From assembly GCF_002160145.1 (NCBI RefSeq), contig NZ_NFKA01000014.1:1-64000 (forward strand): DNA of 64,000 bases, given 5' to 3'. The translations under genes were made by a program, and so were the position numbers. The DNA comes from Gemmiger sp. An194 (GTDB lineage: Bacteria > Bacillota > Clostridia > Oscillospirales > Ruminococcaceae). Positions 41,477 to 50,127 of this stretch are shown piece by piece; position 1 is the first letter of the stretch; each line of letters begins with the position of its first letter. The notes below the pieces were generated by a model that saw only the letters and a list, made by a program, of their open reading frames with translations, made no database searches and was not told where the DNA came from.

Positions 41477-42811
41477 ATGCGTCAAAACAACTCCCCCCGC
41501 CACAAGAACGGGGGCTTCAGTTCTTCCATTGGTTTCGTGATCGCCTGCGTGGGCTCCGCGGTGGGCCTGGGCAACATCTGGATGTTCCCCTATCGGGTGG
41601 GCCAGTACGGCGGCGCCGCCTTTCTGATTCCCTATCTGCTGTTCACCTTCCTGTTCGGCTGGGTGGGTCTTTCCGCTGAGTTCGGCGTGGGCCGTCTGGC
41701 CCGCACCGGCACCATCGGCGCCTATGAATACTGCTTCGGTTCCCGGGGCAAAAAGATGGTCGGCTCTGTCCTCAGCTGGATTCCCCTGCTGGGTTCGCTG
41801 GGCATCGCCATCGGCTATGCGGTCATTCTGGGCTGGGTGCTGCGCAGTCTGGCAGGCTCGGTCACCGGCACACTGCTGGGCTCTGATCCGGAGACCTTCT
41901 TCCACCAGGCCACCGGCAGCTTCGGCAGTGTGGGCTGGCATGCGGCCATCGTGCTTCTGGTCTCTGTGGTGATGCTGCTGGGCGTGGCCCGGGGCATTGA
42001 AAAGGTGAGCAAGGTGCTCATGCCCCTGTTCTTCGTGCTCTTTCTGGCACTGGCTGCCTGGGTGGCCTTCCTGCCCGGCGCGGCCGAGGGCTACCGTTTT
42101 CTGTTCGTGCCCAAATGGGAGGCCCTTCTGAATGTGGACACCTGGGTCATGGCCATGGGCCAGGCCTTCTTCTCGCTGTCCATCACCGGGTCCGGCATGA
42201 TCGTATACGGTGCGTATCTGGGCAAAGATGCGGATATTCCCCAGGCTTCGCTGCGCACCGCCTTCTTCGACACCCTGGCCGCCCTGCTCAGCGGCCTCGC
42301 CATCATGCCCGCCGTGTTTGCTTTCGGGGTGGATGTGACCCGCGGCCCCTCGCTCATGTTCATCGCCCTGCCCACCGTGTTCCAGCGCATGCCGCTGGGC
42401 CGGGTGTTCGCGGTGTTCTTCTTCGTGTCGGTGGCTTTTGCGGGCATCACCTCGCTGATCAATATGTTTGAGGCCGTGATCGAAAGCTGGCAGAACCGCT
42501 TCAAGCTGGACCGCCGCATCGCGGTGGCCCTGTGCGGCGGCCTCACCTTCGGTGTGGGCGTTTTCCTGGAGGCTGAGCCGGTGGTGGGCAGCTGGCTGGA
42601 CTTTGTGACCATCGTGATCGTGCCCATCGGTGCGGTGCTGGGTGCCATCTCCATCTATTACGTGCTGGGCTGGCCCCGCATCCGTCAGGAGCTGGAGACC
42701 GGCCGTGACAAGCCGCTGCCCGAGCTCTTCGGCCGGGTGGCAAAATACGTGTATGTTCCGCTCACCGTGCTGGTGCTGCTGCTGGGCTTTGTGTACGGCG
42801 GCATCGGCTGA
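41477..42811 (+). CDS. Sodium-dependent NSS-family transporter
   Basis: The 444-aa protein has about 11-12 TM helices and the LeuT-like first helix (ACVGSAVGLGNIWMFPYRVGQYGGAAF). NSS carriers bring in amino acids or amines with Na+. ATG 41477 follows GTGAGG; upstream in-frame ATG 41465 has no site. Confidence 0.92.
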   Translation: MRQNNSPRHKNGGFSSSIGFVIACVGSAVGLGNIWMFPYRVGQYGGAAFLIPYLLFTFLFGWVGLSAEFGVGRLARTGTIGAYEYCFGSRGKKMVGSVLSWIPLLGSLGIAIGYAVILGWVLRSLAGSVTGTLLGSDPETFFHQATGSFGSVGWHAAIVLLVSVVMLLGVARGIEKVSKVLMPLFFVLFLALAAWVAFLPGAAEGYRFLFVPKWEALLNVDTWVMAMGQAFFSLSITGSGMIVYGAYLGKDADIPQASLRTAFFDTLAALLSGLAIMPAVFAFGVDVTRGPSLMFIALPTVFQRMPLGRVFAVFFFVSVAFAGITSLINMFEAVIESWQNRFKLDRRIAVALCGGLTFGVGVFLEAEPVVGSWLDFVTIVIVPIGAVLGAISIYYVLGWPRIRQELETGRDKPLPELFGRVAKYVYVPLTVLVLLLGFVYGGIG

Positions 42812-42841
42812 TGCAAACCAAACGAAAGGGGATCGCCAACC

Positions 42842-43315
42842 ATGAAACTGCTTTTCAAACAGCGTCTGTTCTCCTGGCTGGACAGCTACGATATTTACAA
42901 CGAACACGGCGAGACCGCCTTCACCGTGGAGGGCAAGCTGGCCTGGGGCCATAAGCTGGAAATTCTGGACCCGGCCGGCCGTCATCTGGGCACCGTAAAA
43001 GAGGAGGTACTCACCTTCCTGCCCCGGTTTGCGCTGTATCTGGGTGAGGAGTACATCGGCCAGATCAAAAAGGAGTTCACCTTTTTCAAGCCCAGCTTCA
43101 CGCTGGACTTCCGGGACTGGCAGGTGAGCGGCGACTGGCTGGAATGGGACTATCAGGTGACCGACAGCCAGGGCCGTACCGTGATGACCGCCAGCAAGGA
43201 GCTGTTCAACTGGACCGACACCTATGTGATGGACATTGCGCGGGATGAGGATGCCCTGCTCTGTCTGATGATCGTGCTGGCCATCGACGCAGCCAAGTGC
43301 TCCGGGGGGAATTGA
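42842..43315 (+). CDS. LURP-one-related (YxjI-like) protein
   Basis: The 157-aa protein has the LURP/scramblase-like fold pattern: LLFKQRLFSWLDSYDIYNEHGETAFTVEGK and later WDYQVTDSQGRTVMTASKELFNWTDTYVMDI. Function in bacteria is unknown. It stands 30 bp after the NSS gene and 4 bp before rlmD. Confidence 0.85.
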   Translation: MKLLFKQRLFSWLDSYDIYNEHGETAFTVEGKLAWGHKLEILDPAGRHLGTVKEEVLTFLPRFALYLGEEYIGQIKKEFTFFKPSFTLDFRDWQVSGDWLEWDYQVTDSQGRTVMTASKELFNWTDTYVMDIARDEDALLCLMIVLAIDAAKCSGGN

Positions 43316-43319
43316 TGCC

Positions 43320-44462
43320 ATGAAAAACACCTGTTCCTGCCGCAAAAAGGGCTGCGGCGGCTGCCCGCTGCTTGCTTTGCCCTACCCGGAGCAGCTGGCC
43401 CAGAAGCAGAAGGCTGTGGAAAAGCTGCTGGGCAAGTTCGGCCCGGTACAGCCCATTCTGGGCATGGAGGACCCCTGGCACTACCGGAACAAGGCGGTGT
43501 CCACCTTCTGCGCCGGACCGGGACGCAGCCTGCAAAGCGGTATCTACGCCCAGGGTACCCACCGGGTGATCCCGGTGGAGGAATGCCTGCTGCACAACCC
43601 CGCTCTGGATGAGGCCATCGCAGCGGTACGCACTGCCGCGGCCGCCTGCCGTTATGAACCCTTCAACGAGGACCGGCGCACCGGTCTGATCCGCCACGTG
43701 CTGGTACGCCACAGCCGGGCCACCGGTCAGGTGCTGGTCTGCCTGGTCACCGCCCAGGCGGCTCTGCCCGGCTCCAAGGCTTTTGTAACAAAGCTGCGCC
43801 AGCTGTGCCCGGCGGTGAGCACTGTAGTCCAAAACATCAACCCCCGCCATTCCAGCGCGGTGCTGGGCAGCGCCGAAAAGCTGCTGTACGGCAGGGGGTA
43901 CATTGAGGATACCCTGTGCGGAGTAAAATTCCGGCTTTCTGCCGCAAGCTTTTATCAGGTAAACCCGGTGCAGACCGAGCGGCTGTATCAGGCAGCCATC
44001 GAAGCCGCCGGGCTGGACGGCAGTCAGACCGTACTGGACGCCTACTGCGGCGTGGGCACCATCGGCCTGGCCAGTGCCGCCAGGGCAAAATCGGTGCTGG
44101 GCGTGGAGCTGAACCGCAGCGCGGTGAACTGCGCCATCCAGAACGCCAGGTCCAACGGCATTGCCAACGCCCGCTTCCTCTGCGCGGACGCCACCAGCGC
44201 CATCCAGCGCATGGCCCAGCAGGGCGAGCGTGTGGATGTGGTCTTCCTGGACCCGCCCCGAGCAGGCAGCACCCCGGAATTTCTGCAGGCGGTCTGCCAG
44301 CTGAATCCGAAGCGGGTGGTGTACATCTCCTGCAATCCCGAGACCCAGCGCCGGGACCTGGACTATCTGACCGCCCGGGGCTGGAAGGCAAGCTTCATCC
44401 AGCCGGTAGACCTGTTCCCCCACACCGAGCATGTGGAAACGGTCGTTCTTTTGTCCAAATAA
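43320..44462 (+). CDS. rlmD: 23S rRNA (uracil-C5)-methyltransferase RlmD-like
   Basis: The 380-aa enzyme has an N-terminal Cys cluster (CSCRKKGCGGC), SAM motif VLDAYCGVGTIGLASA (about 238), FLDPPRAG and the catalytic YISCNPET (Cys about 337). It lacks a TRAM domain. It could be RlmCD (U747/U1939) or a TrmFO-independent TrmA-like enzyme; the exact site is not decidable. The Cys cluster may hold [4Fe-4S]. Confidence 0.88.
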   Translation: MKNTCSCRKKGCGGCPLLALPYPEQLAQKQKAVEKLLGKFGPVQPILGMEDPWHYRNKAVSTFCAGPGRSLQSGIYAQGTHRVIPVEECLLHNPALDEAIAAVRTAAAACRYEPFNEDRRTGLIRHVLVRHSRATGQVLVCLVTAQAALPGSKAFVTKLRQLCPAVSTVVQNINPRHSSAVLGSAEKLLYGRGYIEDTLCGVKFRLSAASFYQVNPVQTERLYQAAIEAAGLDGSQTVLDAYCGVGTIGLASAARAKSVLGVELNRSAVNCAIQNARSNGIANARFLCADATSAIQRMAQQGERVDVVFLDPPRAGSTPEFLQAVCQLNPKRVVYISCNPETQRRDLDYLTARGWKASFIQPVDLFPHTEHVETVVLLSK

Positions 44463-44481
44463 CAGTCACCATAGACCACAC

Positions 44482-44534
44482 AAAAAGCCCGAATCCGTCT
44501 GCGCCATGCGCAGCCAAACGGATTCGGGCTTTTC
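44482..44534. terminator. Bidirectional terminator after rlmD
   Basis: AAAAAGCCCGAATCCGT pairs with ACGGATTCGGGCTTTT. Confidence 0.9.
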
Positions 44535-44550
44535 ATTTCGGATATTCTTT

Positions 44551-44919
44551 TCAGGTGATGGACAATCCCATTCCCAGCTGCACGCCCCAGCGAAATGCAA
44601 ACAGCGTGCTGGTGAAAAACAGGGACAGCAATCCGCAGCCAAACAGCAGACCGGTAACGAACCGGCGGCCATTCGTGCTTTCATAGCTGCTCAGCGCCTG
44701 AATGCCGCCATCCAGAACCATAGGGATCATGGAAGCAGCCGCCCAGGCCACACTCAAATGAAAAAACGGATAACATAGAGCCGCAGCCAGGATTCCCACC
44801 AGTTCGCCGGTACAGCGGGCGCAAACCGGGAAGCGCCGTCCGCGATAGTGGAACGACCGGTCATCCCTGCAATGGCAGCCGCAGAAACGGGGCAGCCAGA
44901 CATACAGCCAGGAGATCAT
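44551..44919 (-). CDS. DUF2085-type small membrane protein
   Basis: The 122-aa protein has a Cys-rich loop CGCHCRDDRSFHYRGRRFPVCARCTGE, then three TM helices with MVLDGGIQALSSYESTNGRRFVTG. This matches DUF2085, of unknown role; Cys/His may bind metal. Start ATG 44919 overlaps the preceding stop (ATGA). Confidence 0.85.
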   Translation of the reverse strand: MISWLYVWLPRFCGCHCRDDRSFHYRGRRFPVCARCTGELVGILAAALCYPFFHLSVAWAAASMIPMVLDGGIQALSSYESTNGRRFVTGLLFGCGLLSLFFTSTLFAFRWGVQLGMGLSIT

Positions 44920-45209
44920 CCCATCATGGCCATGCCTACACCGGCAGCGACCACAACCACATAGTAAATCACAATGCAGATCACACCAACCAGCGCACCG
45001 ATACCAGCCTTCTTCGCCGTATTGGGCTTCTGGTCCTTCCAGACCAGGAACAGAATCAGACCAACCAGAGGAATACAGCAACCCAGAATGGCCCAACCGA
45101 TGCTTCCGCTGTCTACCACAGTCGGCTTATCCTGCTGGGGCACACCGCATGCCGGGCATACCACAGCCTTATCATCGATTTGTGTTCCGCAGTTTTTACA
45201 ATATGCCAT
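44916..45209 (-). CDS. Zinc-ribbon membrane protein
   Basis: The 97-aa protein starts with a zinc ribbon (MAYCKNCGTQIDDKAVVCPACG) and has two TM segments (about 38-55 and 70-92). It overlaps the DUF2085 gene and has AAGGAGG before its ATG. Such proteins are common in Clostridia and lack a known role. Confidence 0.9.
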   Translation of the reverse strand: MAYCKNCGTQIDDKAVVCPACGVPQQDKPTVVDSGSIGWAILGCCIPLVGLILFLVWKDQKPNTAKKAGIGALVGVICIVIYYVVVVAAGVGMAMMG

Positions 45210-45498
45210 AGCTTAATTCCTCCTTCATGTCCACCAGCCTGAGCCCATGGACTTTGTTTGAGTAAAGTATACCATAATTCGTCAAAATGTGCAATAATTT
45301 TTTTCACATTCCAAGTTATATCTTTGTCATTTTGCATTTTAAATTCGGTCCTTTTACGTTTTGCCAAATAGCCATTTTCCGCACTTCCCGCGGAAAGCTC
45401 TGGCTCCATCCGGCTTCTTTGTGATATAATAAGGCAGTAAAGTCCCGGGCCATACTCCCGGTTTTCTTTGAAATATTCAACGCCCGAAAGGACCTTTT

Positions 45499-46212
45499 AT
45501 GAGTGATACCATTCCCATGCGGGTGATTGCCCGCATTCACAGTGATTTTACCAGCAAATTCGGTATTCCCCGCCAGAGCGGCCTGGTGGAAAGCCTGCAG
45601 GCCGTGATCGTGTTCGAGCCGGAATACCGGGACCCCAATGCCCTGCGCGGCCTGGAGGATTTTTCTCACTTGTGGCTCATCTGGCAGTTCTCCCAGGCGG
45701 TGCGCCAGACCTGGTCGCCCACGGTGCGCCCGCCCCGGCTGGGCGGCAACACCCGGATGGGCGTATTCGCCACCCGCTCCCCCTTCCGGCCCAATGCCAT
45801 CGGCCTTTCCTGCGTGAAGCTGGACCGGGTGGAGCTTCACCCGGAGCTGGGGCCGGTGATCCATGTGCTGGGTGCGGACCTGCTGGACGGCACCCCCATC
45901 TTTGACATCAAGCCCTATCTGCCCGCGGCGGACTGCCATCCTGAGGCACTGAGCGGCTTCGCGGGTCCGGTGCGGGATTATCATCTGGAGGTGGTCTTCC
46001 CCCAGCAATGGCTGGACCGGGTGCCTGAGGCCAAGCGCAGCGCCCTGCAGGGCGTGCTGGCGCAGGACCCCCGCCCCTCCTATCAGGATGACCCGGACCG
46101 GGTCTACGGCCTGACCTTCGCCGGGCTGGAAGTCAAATTCACCGTAAGCGATGGTGTGCTCACCGTCTGCCGGGTCGCCCCGGCCAGAGACGGGCAGCCC
46201 GCCAGCCGCTGA
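45499..46212 (+). CDS. trmO: tRNA (N6-threonylcarbamoyladenosine37-N6)-methyltransferase TrmO
   Basis: The 237-aa protein has the TsaA/VirR fold signature: FSHLWLIWQFS, RPPRLGGNTRMGVFATRSPFRPNAIGLS and VLGADLLDGTPIFDIKPYL. TrmO adds a methyl to t6A37 of tRNA-Thr with SAM. A C-terminal extension (about 160-237) is present as in the E. coli type. Site AAAGGACC precedes ATG 45499. Confidence 0.93.
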   Translation: MSDTIPMRVIARIHSDFTSKFGIPRQSGLVESLQAVIVFEPEYRDPNALRGLEDFSHLWLIWQFSQAVRQTWSPTVRPPRLGGNTRMGVFATRSPFRPNAIGLSCVKLDRVELHPELGPVIHVLGADLLDGTPIFDIKPYLPAADCHPEALSGFAGPVRDYHLEVVFPQQWLDRVPEAKRSALQGVLAQDPRPSYQDDPDRVYGLTFAGLEVKFTVSDGVLTVCRVAPARDGQPASR

Positions 46213-46267
46213 CCATACAAAAAGCATCAGGCCCGGATTCCGGGCCCGGGAAAGTGAGGTTTTTGCA

Positions 46268-46825
46268 ATGAAACGTGCCTGTGTATTTATGGCAAATGGA
46301 ACCGAGGAATGTGAGGCCCTGCTCACGGTGGACATTCTGCGCCGTGCCGGGGTAGAGGTAGTCACCGCATCGGTGAACCAGAAGCCGGAGATTCTTTCCA
46401 GCCACAATGTGCGCATGGACACCGACGCGATTGCGGCGGACATCCAGGCGGACAGCTTTGATCTGATCGTGCTGCCCGGCGGCATGCCCGGTACCATTAA
46501 TCTGAAGGAAAATGAATTTGTGAAGGCCGTCTGCCAGCAGGCAGTCGCTGCCGGCAAGCTGGTGGCCGCCATCTGCGCCGCTCCCAGCGCGCTGGCTGCC
46601 TTCGGCCTGCTGCAGGGCAAGAAGGCCACCGCCTATCCCTCCTTCACCGATCAGCTGGCCGGGGCCACCGTGGTCAAGGAGCCTGTGGTGGAGGACGGCG
46701 ACATCATCACCGGCTGGGGCCTGGGCGCGGCTATCCCCTTCTCTCTGGCGCTGGTGCGGCGGCTCTGCGGCGCGGATGCCGCCGAAGCGGTGCGTCAGGC
46801 CATCGGCTACCCCTATGGCTTCTGA
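46268..46825 (+). CDS. DJ-1/PfpI-family protein
   Basis: The 185-aa protein has VLPGGMPGTINL and AAICAAPSALA, where Cys (about 105) is the family nucleophile, with Glu near 15. DJ-1 proteins are deglycases/chaperones or thiamine-route (YajL/ThiJ) relatives. ATG 46268 follows GTGAGG. Confidence 0.92.
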   Translation: MKRACVFMANGTEECEALLTVDILRRAGVEVVTASVNQKPEILSSHNVRMDTDAIAADIQADSFDLIVLPGGMPGTINLKENEFVKAVCQQAVAAGKLVAAICAAPSALAAFGLLQGKKATAYPSFTDQLAGATVVKEPVVEDGDIITGWGLGAAIPFSLALVRRLCGADAAEAVRQAIGYPYGF

Positions 46826-46973
46826 TTACAGCATACGGCTTTTGCGCGGGCCAGCCACACGACCCGCGCTTTTTCTTCACTTGGCCTGTTTTCGCGGCTC
46901 TTTCCGCCCGCCTGTGCATAAATTATTTCATGGCGCCGGCTTTGTTTCCTGCATCTGAAAAGGAGGTATGCCC

Positions 46974-48566
46974 TTGAACGGAATTCTTCTGCTGACCGGG
47001 GTGGTAATCCTGGCCTGCATCCTGGCTCATCGCTTTACTGAAAAGCTGCCCATCCCCACTCTATTGGTATTCATCGGCCTGGGTATGCTGTTCGGAGAGA
47101 ACGGGTTGTTTCGCATCCGATTCAACGACTATTCCCTGGCTGAAACCGTCTGCTCGGTGTGTCTGATCTTCATCATGTATTACGGCGGCTTCGGCACCAA
47201 CTGGAGGGCCGCCCGGCCGGTGGCGGTGCAGTCGGTGCTGCTGTCCACCCTGGGGGTGCTGCTCACCGCCGGGCTTACCGGCTCGTTCATCCATCTGGTG
47301 CTGCGGCTTTCCTGGCTGGAGAGCCTGCTCATCGGCTCGGTGATCGCCTCCACCGACGCGGCCTCGGTGTTCAATATTCTGCGTTCCCGCAGCCTGAACC
47401 TGAAATTCAACACGGCCAGCCTGCTGGAGCTGGAATCCGGCTCCAACGACCCCATGTCCTACATGCTCACGGTGGTGCTGGTGACCCTGATGACCGGCGG
47501 CGACATCTCAGTGCCGCTGGTGCTGGCAAAGCAGCTGGTGTTCGGCATCCTGTTCGGCGTGTGCATCGGCTTTGCGGCCGCTTTTCTGCTGCGGCGTACC
47601 CATGCCACCATGGCCCAGGGCGACACCATATTCGTGTTTGCCGCCGCCCTCATCGCCTATGCACTGCCCTCCATGCTGGGCGGCAACGGTTACCTGAGCG
47701 TGTATCTGTGCGGCATTTTGATGGGCAACGCGCCCATTGCCCAGAAGCGGGATCTGGTGCGTTTTTTTGACGCGGTCACCGGCATCACCCAGATGATGAT
47801 CTTCTTTCTGCTGGGCCTTCTGGTCACACCGGCCCAGCTGCCCCGGGTCTTTGTGCCTGCGCTGTGCATCCTGGCCTTTCTCACCCTGGTGGGGCGGCCG
47901 GTGGCGGTGGCGGCCCTGCTGGCCCCGTTCCGGCCCAAGGCCGGGCAGATCGCGCTGGTCTCCTGGGCAGGCCTGCGCGGCGCAGCCTCCATCGTGTTCG
48001 CCATCTACGCGGTGCTGCACAACGCGCCGCTCACCTACGACCTGTTTGATCTGGTATTCTGCATCGTGCTGCTCTCCATGGGCATTCAGGGCACCCTGCT
48101 GCCCCACATGGCCCACCACGTTTCCATGATCGACGACAACGCGGACGTGCGCCGCACCTTCAACGACTACCAGGAGGAAAACGACATCTGCTTCATCAAG
48201 CTTCATCTGGACGAAGGCCACCCCTGGGCGGGTAAGCTTCTGCGGGAGATCGTGACCCCGCCGGACTTTTTGGTCAGCCTGATCATCCGCCGGGGCGAGG
48301 GCGTTCTGGTGCCCAGCGGCTCCACCCGGATGCTGGCGGGCGATCTTCTGGTCATTGCCGCCCGGGAATTTGAGAACCGGGCAAACCTGACCCTGCAGGA
48401 GGTAAGCATCGACGCCTCTCACAAGCTGTGCGGCAAGCAATTGCGGGACGCACCTCCTGCCCCCGGCACGCTTGTGGTAATGGTGCAGCGGGATGGCCAG
48501 ACCATCATCCCCACCGGTGACACCGGCGTACAGGCGGGCGACACCCTGGTGGTAGCCCGTTATTGA
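46974..48566 (+). CDS. Cation/proton antiporter with RCK_C domains (CvrA/NhaP2-like)
   Basis: The 530-aa protein has 12-13 TM helices (CPA1 motif ASTDAASVFNILRSRSLNLKF and ELESGSNDPMSYML) and two C-terminal TrkA_C-like regions (about 400-530). These exchange K+ or Na+ for H+ and respond to nucleotides. The ATG at 46968 lies only 1 nt from AGGAGG, so the in-frame TTG at 46974 (7 nt) is the likelier start. Confidence 0.88.
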   Translation: MNGILLLTGVVILACILAHRFTEKLPIPTLLVFIGLGMLFGENGLFRIRFNDYSLAETVCSVCLIFIMYYGGFGTNWRAARPVAVQSVLLSTLGVLLTAGLTGSFIHLVLRLSWLESLLIGSVIASTDAASVFNILRSRSLNLKFNTASLLELESGSNDPMSYMLTVVLVTLMTGGDISVPLVLAKQLVFGILFGVCIGFAAAFLLRRTHATMAQGDTIFVFAAALIAYALPSMLGGNGYLSVYLCGILMGNAPIAQKRDLVRFFDAVTGITQMMIFFLLGLLVTPAQLPRVFVPALCILAFLTLVGRPVAVAALLAPFRPKAGQIALVSWAGLRGAASIVFAIYAVLHNAPLTYDLFDLVFCIVLLSMGIQGTLLPHMAHHVSMIDDNADVRRTFNDYQEENDICFIKLHLDEGHPWAGKLLREIVTPPDFLVSLIIRRGEGVLVPSGSTRMLAGDLLVIAAREFENRANLTLQEVSIDASHKLCGKQLRDAPPAPGTLVVMVQRDGQTIIPTGDTGVQAGDTLVVARY

Positions 48567-48588
48567 GCCACATTTTCTCTCGGAACAT

Positions 48589-48631
48589 AAAAAAGCTTCG
48601 GGGTGCATGAGCACTCCGAAGCTTTTTGTTT
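48589..48631. terminator. Bidirectional terminator
   Basis: AAAAAAGCTTCGGGGTGC pairs with GCACTCCGAAGCTTTTT. Confidence 0.92.
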
Positions 48632-48654
48632 TGTATTCTGCGCTTTTGGGAAAA

Positions 48655-50127
48655 TCACTCGTGCCGGATGGCCTCCAGCGCGCTGATCTTGGTGGCGCGG
48701 ATGGCGGGCCACAGGCCGCTGAGCACACCCACCAGAGTGGAGAAGCCCAGACCCAGCAGCACCAGCCAGGGCGGGATCATGGAGATGGCAGCACTGCCGC
48801 CGTCCATACCATAATAATAACCGCCGCCAAAGCTGCCCATCAGGCCGCTCAGATCGATCGAGCCGCCGAACAGCGCCGCGATCATGGTCAGGTTGTTCAG
48901 AATCGCGCTGGCCGCATAGCTGAGTGCCACACCGATCACGCCGCCCAGCAGGCCGATGGCACCGGCCTCCACCAGGAACATGTTGCGGATCTTGCGCACC
49001 TCGCAGCCCAGCACCTTCATCACGCCGATCTCCTTGGTCCGCTCGTAGATGGACATCATCATGGTATTGGCGATGTTCAGCGCTGCAACCAGAAGGGCCA
49101 CAGCGGCGGTGCCGCCCAGAATCATCTGGCTCTTGGCCACATTGGCCTGCATCTCCTCACGGATCTGAGTCATGGAATAGGTCTCGTAGCCCAGGTCCTT
49201 GATCTGCTGCTCCACATCGCTTACATTGTCCACATCGTCCACCTTCACGTAGACGTTCTCGTAGCCGTTGTCTTTCTGCTTGAGCTGCTGGCCGTTGCTG
49301 GTGATCATATAGCTGCCGCCGCTGCTCTGCTTATTGCCGGAAAGCTTCTGATATGCCTTGCTCAGCATCTGCATATCCGAAACGCGCATGGCGATGCCGG
49401 AATTGGTGAAATACTGCTTGGCGTCGTCCTGCTGGAACACGCCCATCACCACCAGCTGGTAATCCTCGGTCTTTTCTTTGCCGTTGCTGTCATAAGCGGT
49501 CAGACGCAGGGTAAGCTTCTCCTTCTGAATGTCAAAGAAGGGCTCCACCGGATTGCCCAGGGCATCGGTCTCGCCCCAGTAACGCTGACGCTTACCGCTG
49601 TTTGGGCTCTTACGGGTATCCTGGAATTCGTAAGCAAAATGTTCGCCGACCAGCACCGGGATCTTCTTTTTGCCCAGATTGGTATCACTTGCCACAAAGC
49701 TGCCGCTGATCAGCTGATAATCCATGGCCTGCAGGGCATCCATATCCACGCCGTACATATTCCAGGCATAGGCTTCATAGCGGTCGTTTTTGCCCGCGTA
49801 GATCTGGGCGTTCAGGCTGTTGTCCTGATACATGGGGGTCACTGCCACCACATGCTCATAGCTGCGCAGCTGATCCAGCATTTTATCGTCCAGCACCGGC
49901 ACATCACCGCTGGCCGCGCCCCACTGGTAGTTGTTGATGGTGATCTGGGTCAGATCACCCCAGCTTTGCAGCATGGCTTCGTTCTGGGCATTGCTGGCAA
50001 TGCCCAGGCTGATCATTACGATGATGGAAAAGGTGCCCACCACCACGCCGATCACCGTCAGTGCGGTGCGGCCTTTGCGGCGGCGAAGATTATCCGTGCT
50101 GAGACGCAGCAGATCAGATATCTTCAT
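48655..50127 (-). CDS. MacB-like ABC transporter permease
   Basis: The 490-aa permease has an N-terminal TM helix, a large MacB periplasmic-core-like extracellular domain (about 45-340) and FtsX-like helices at the C-terminus. NLRRRKGRTALTVIGVVVGTFSIIVMISLG is characteristic. ATG 50127 is 6 nt after GGAGG and overlaps the end region of the preceding gene closely. It acts with the ATPase at 51633 and the secreted protein between them. Confidence 0.9.
   Translation of the reverse strand: MKISDLLRLSTDNLRRRKGRTALTVIGVVVGTFSIIVMISLGIASNAQNEAMLQSWGDLTQITINNYQWGAASGDVPVLDDKMLDQLRSYEHVVAVTPMYQDNSLNAQIYAGKNDRYEAYAWNMYGVDMDALQAMDYQLISGSFVASDTNLGKKKIPVLVGEHFAYEFQDTRKSPNSGKRQRYWGETDALGNPVEPFFDIQKEKLTLRLTAYDSNGKEKTEDYQLVVMGVFQQDDAKQYFTNSGIAMRVSDMQMLSKAYQKLSGNKQSSGGSYMITSNGQQLKQKDNGYENVYVKVDDVDNVSDVEQQIKDLGYETYSMTQIREEMQANVAKSQMILGGTAAVALLVAALNIANTMMMSIYERTKEIGVMKVLGCEVRKIRNMFLVEAGAIGLLGGVIGVALSYAASAILNNLTMIAALFGGSIDLSGLMGSFGGGYYYGMDGGSAAISMIPPWLVLLGLGFSTLVGVLSGLWPAIRATKISALEAIRHE

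Noticed and set aside
45316-46629. Long leftward frame opposite trmO
   Set aside because: Shadow frame across two rightward genes and an intergenic region.
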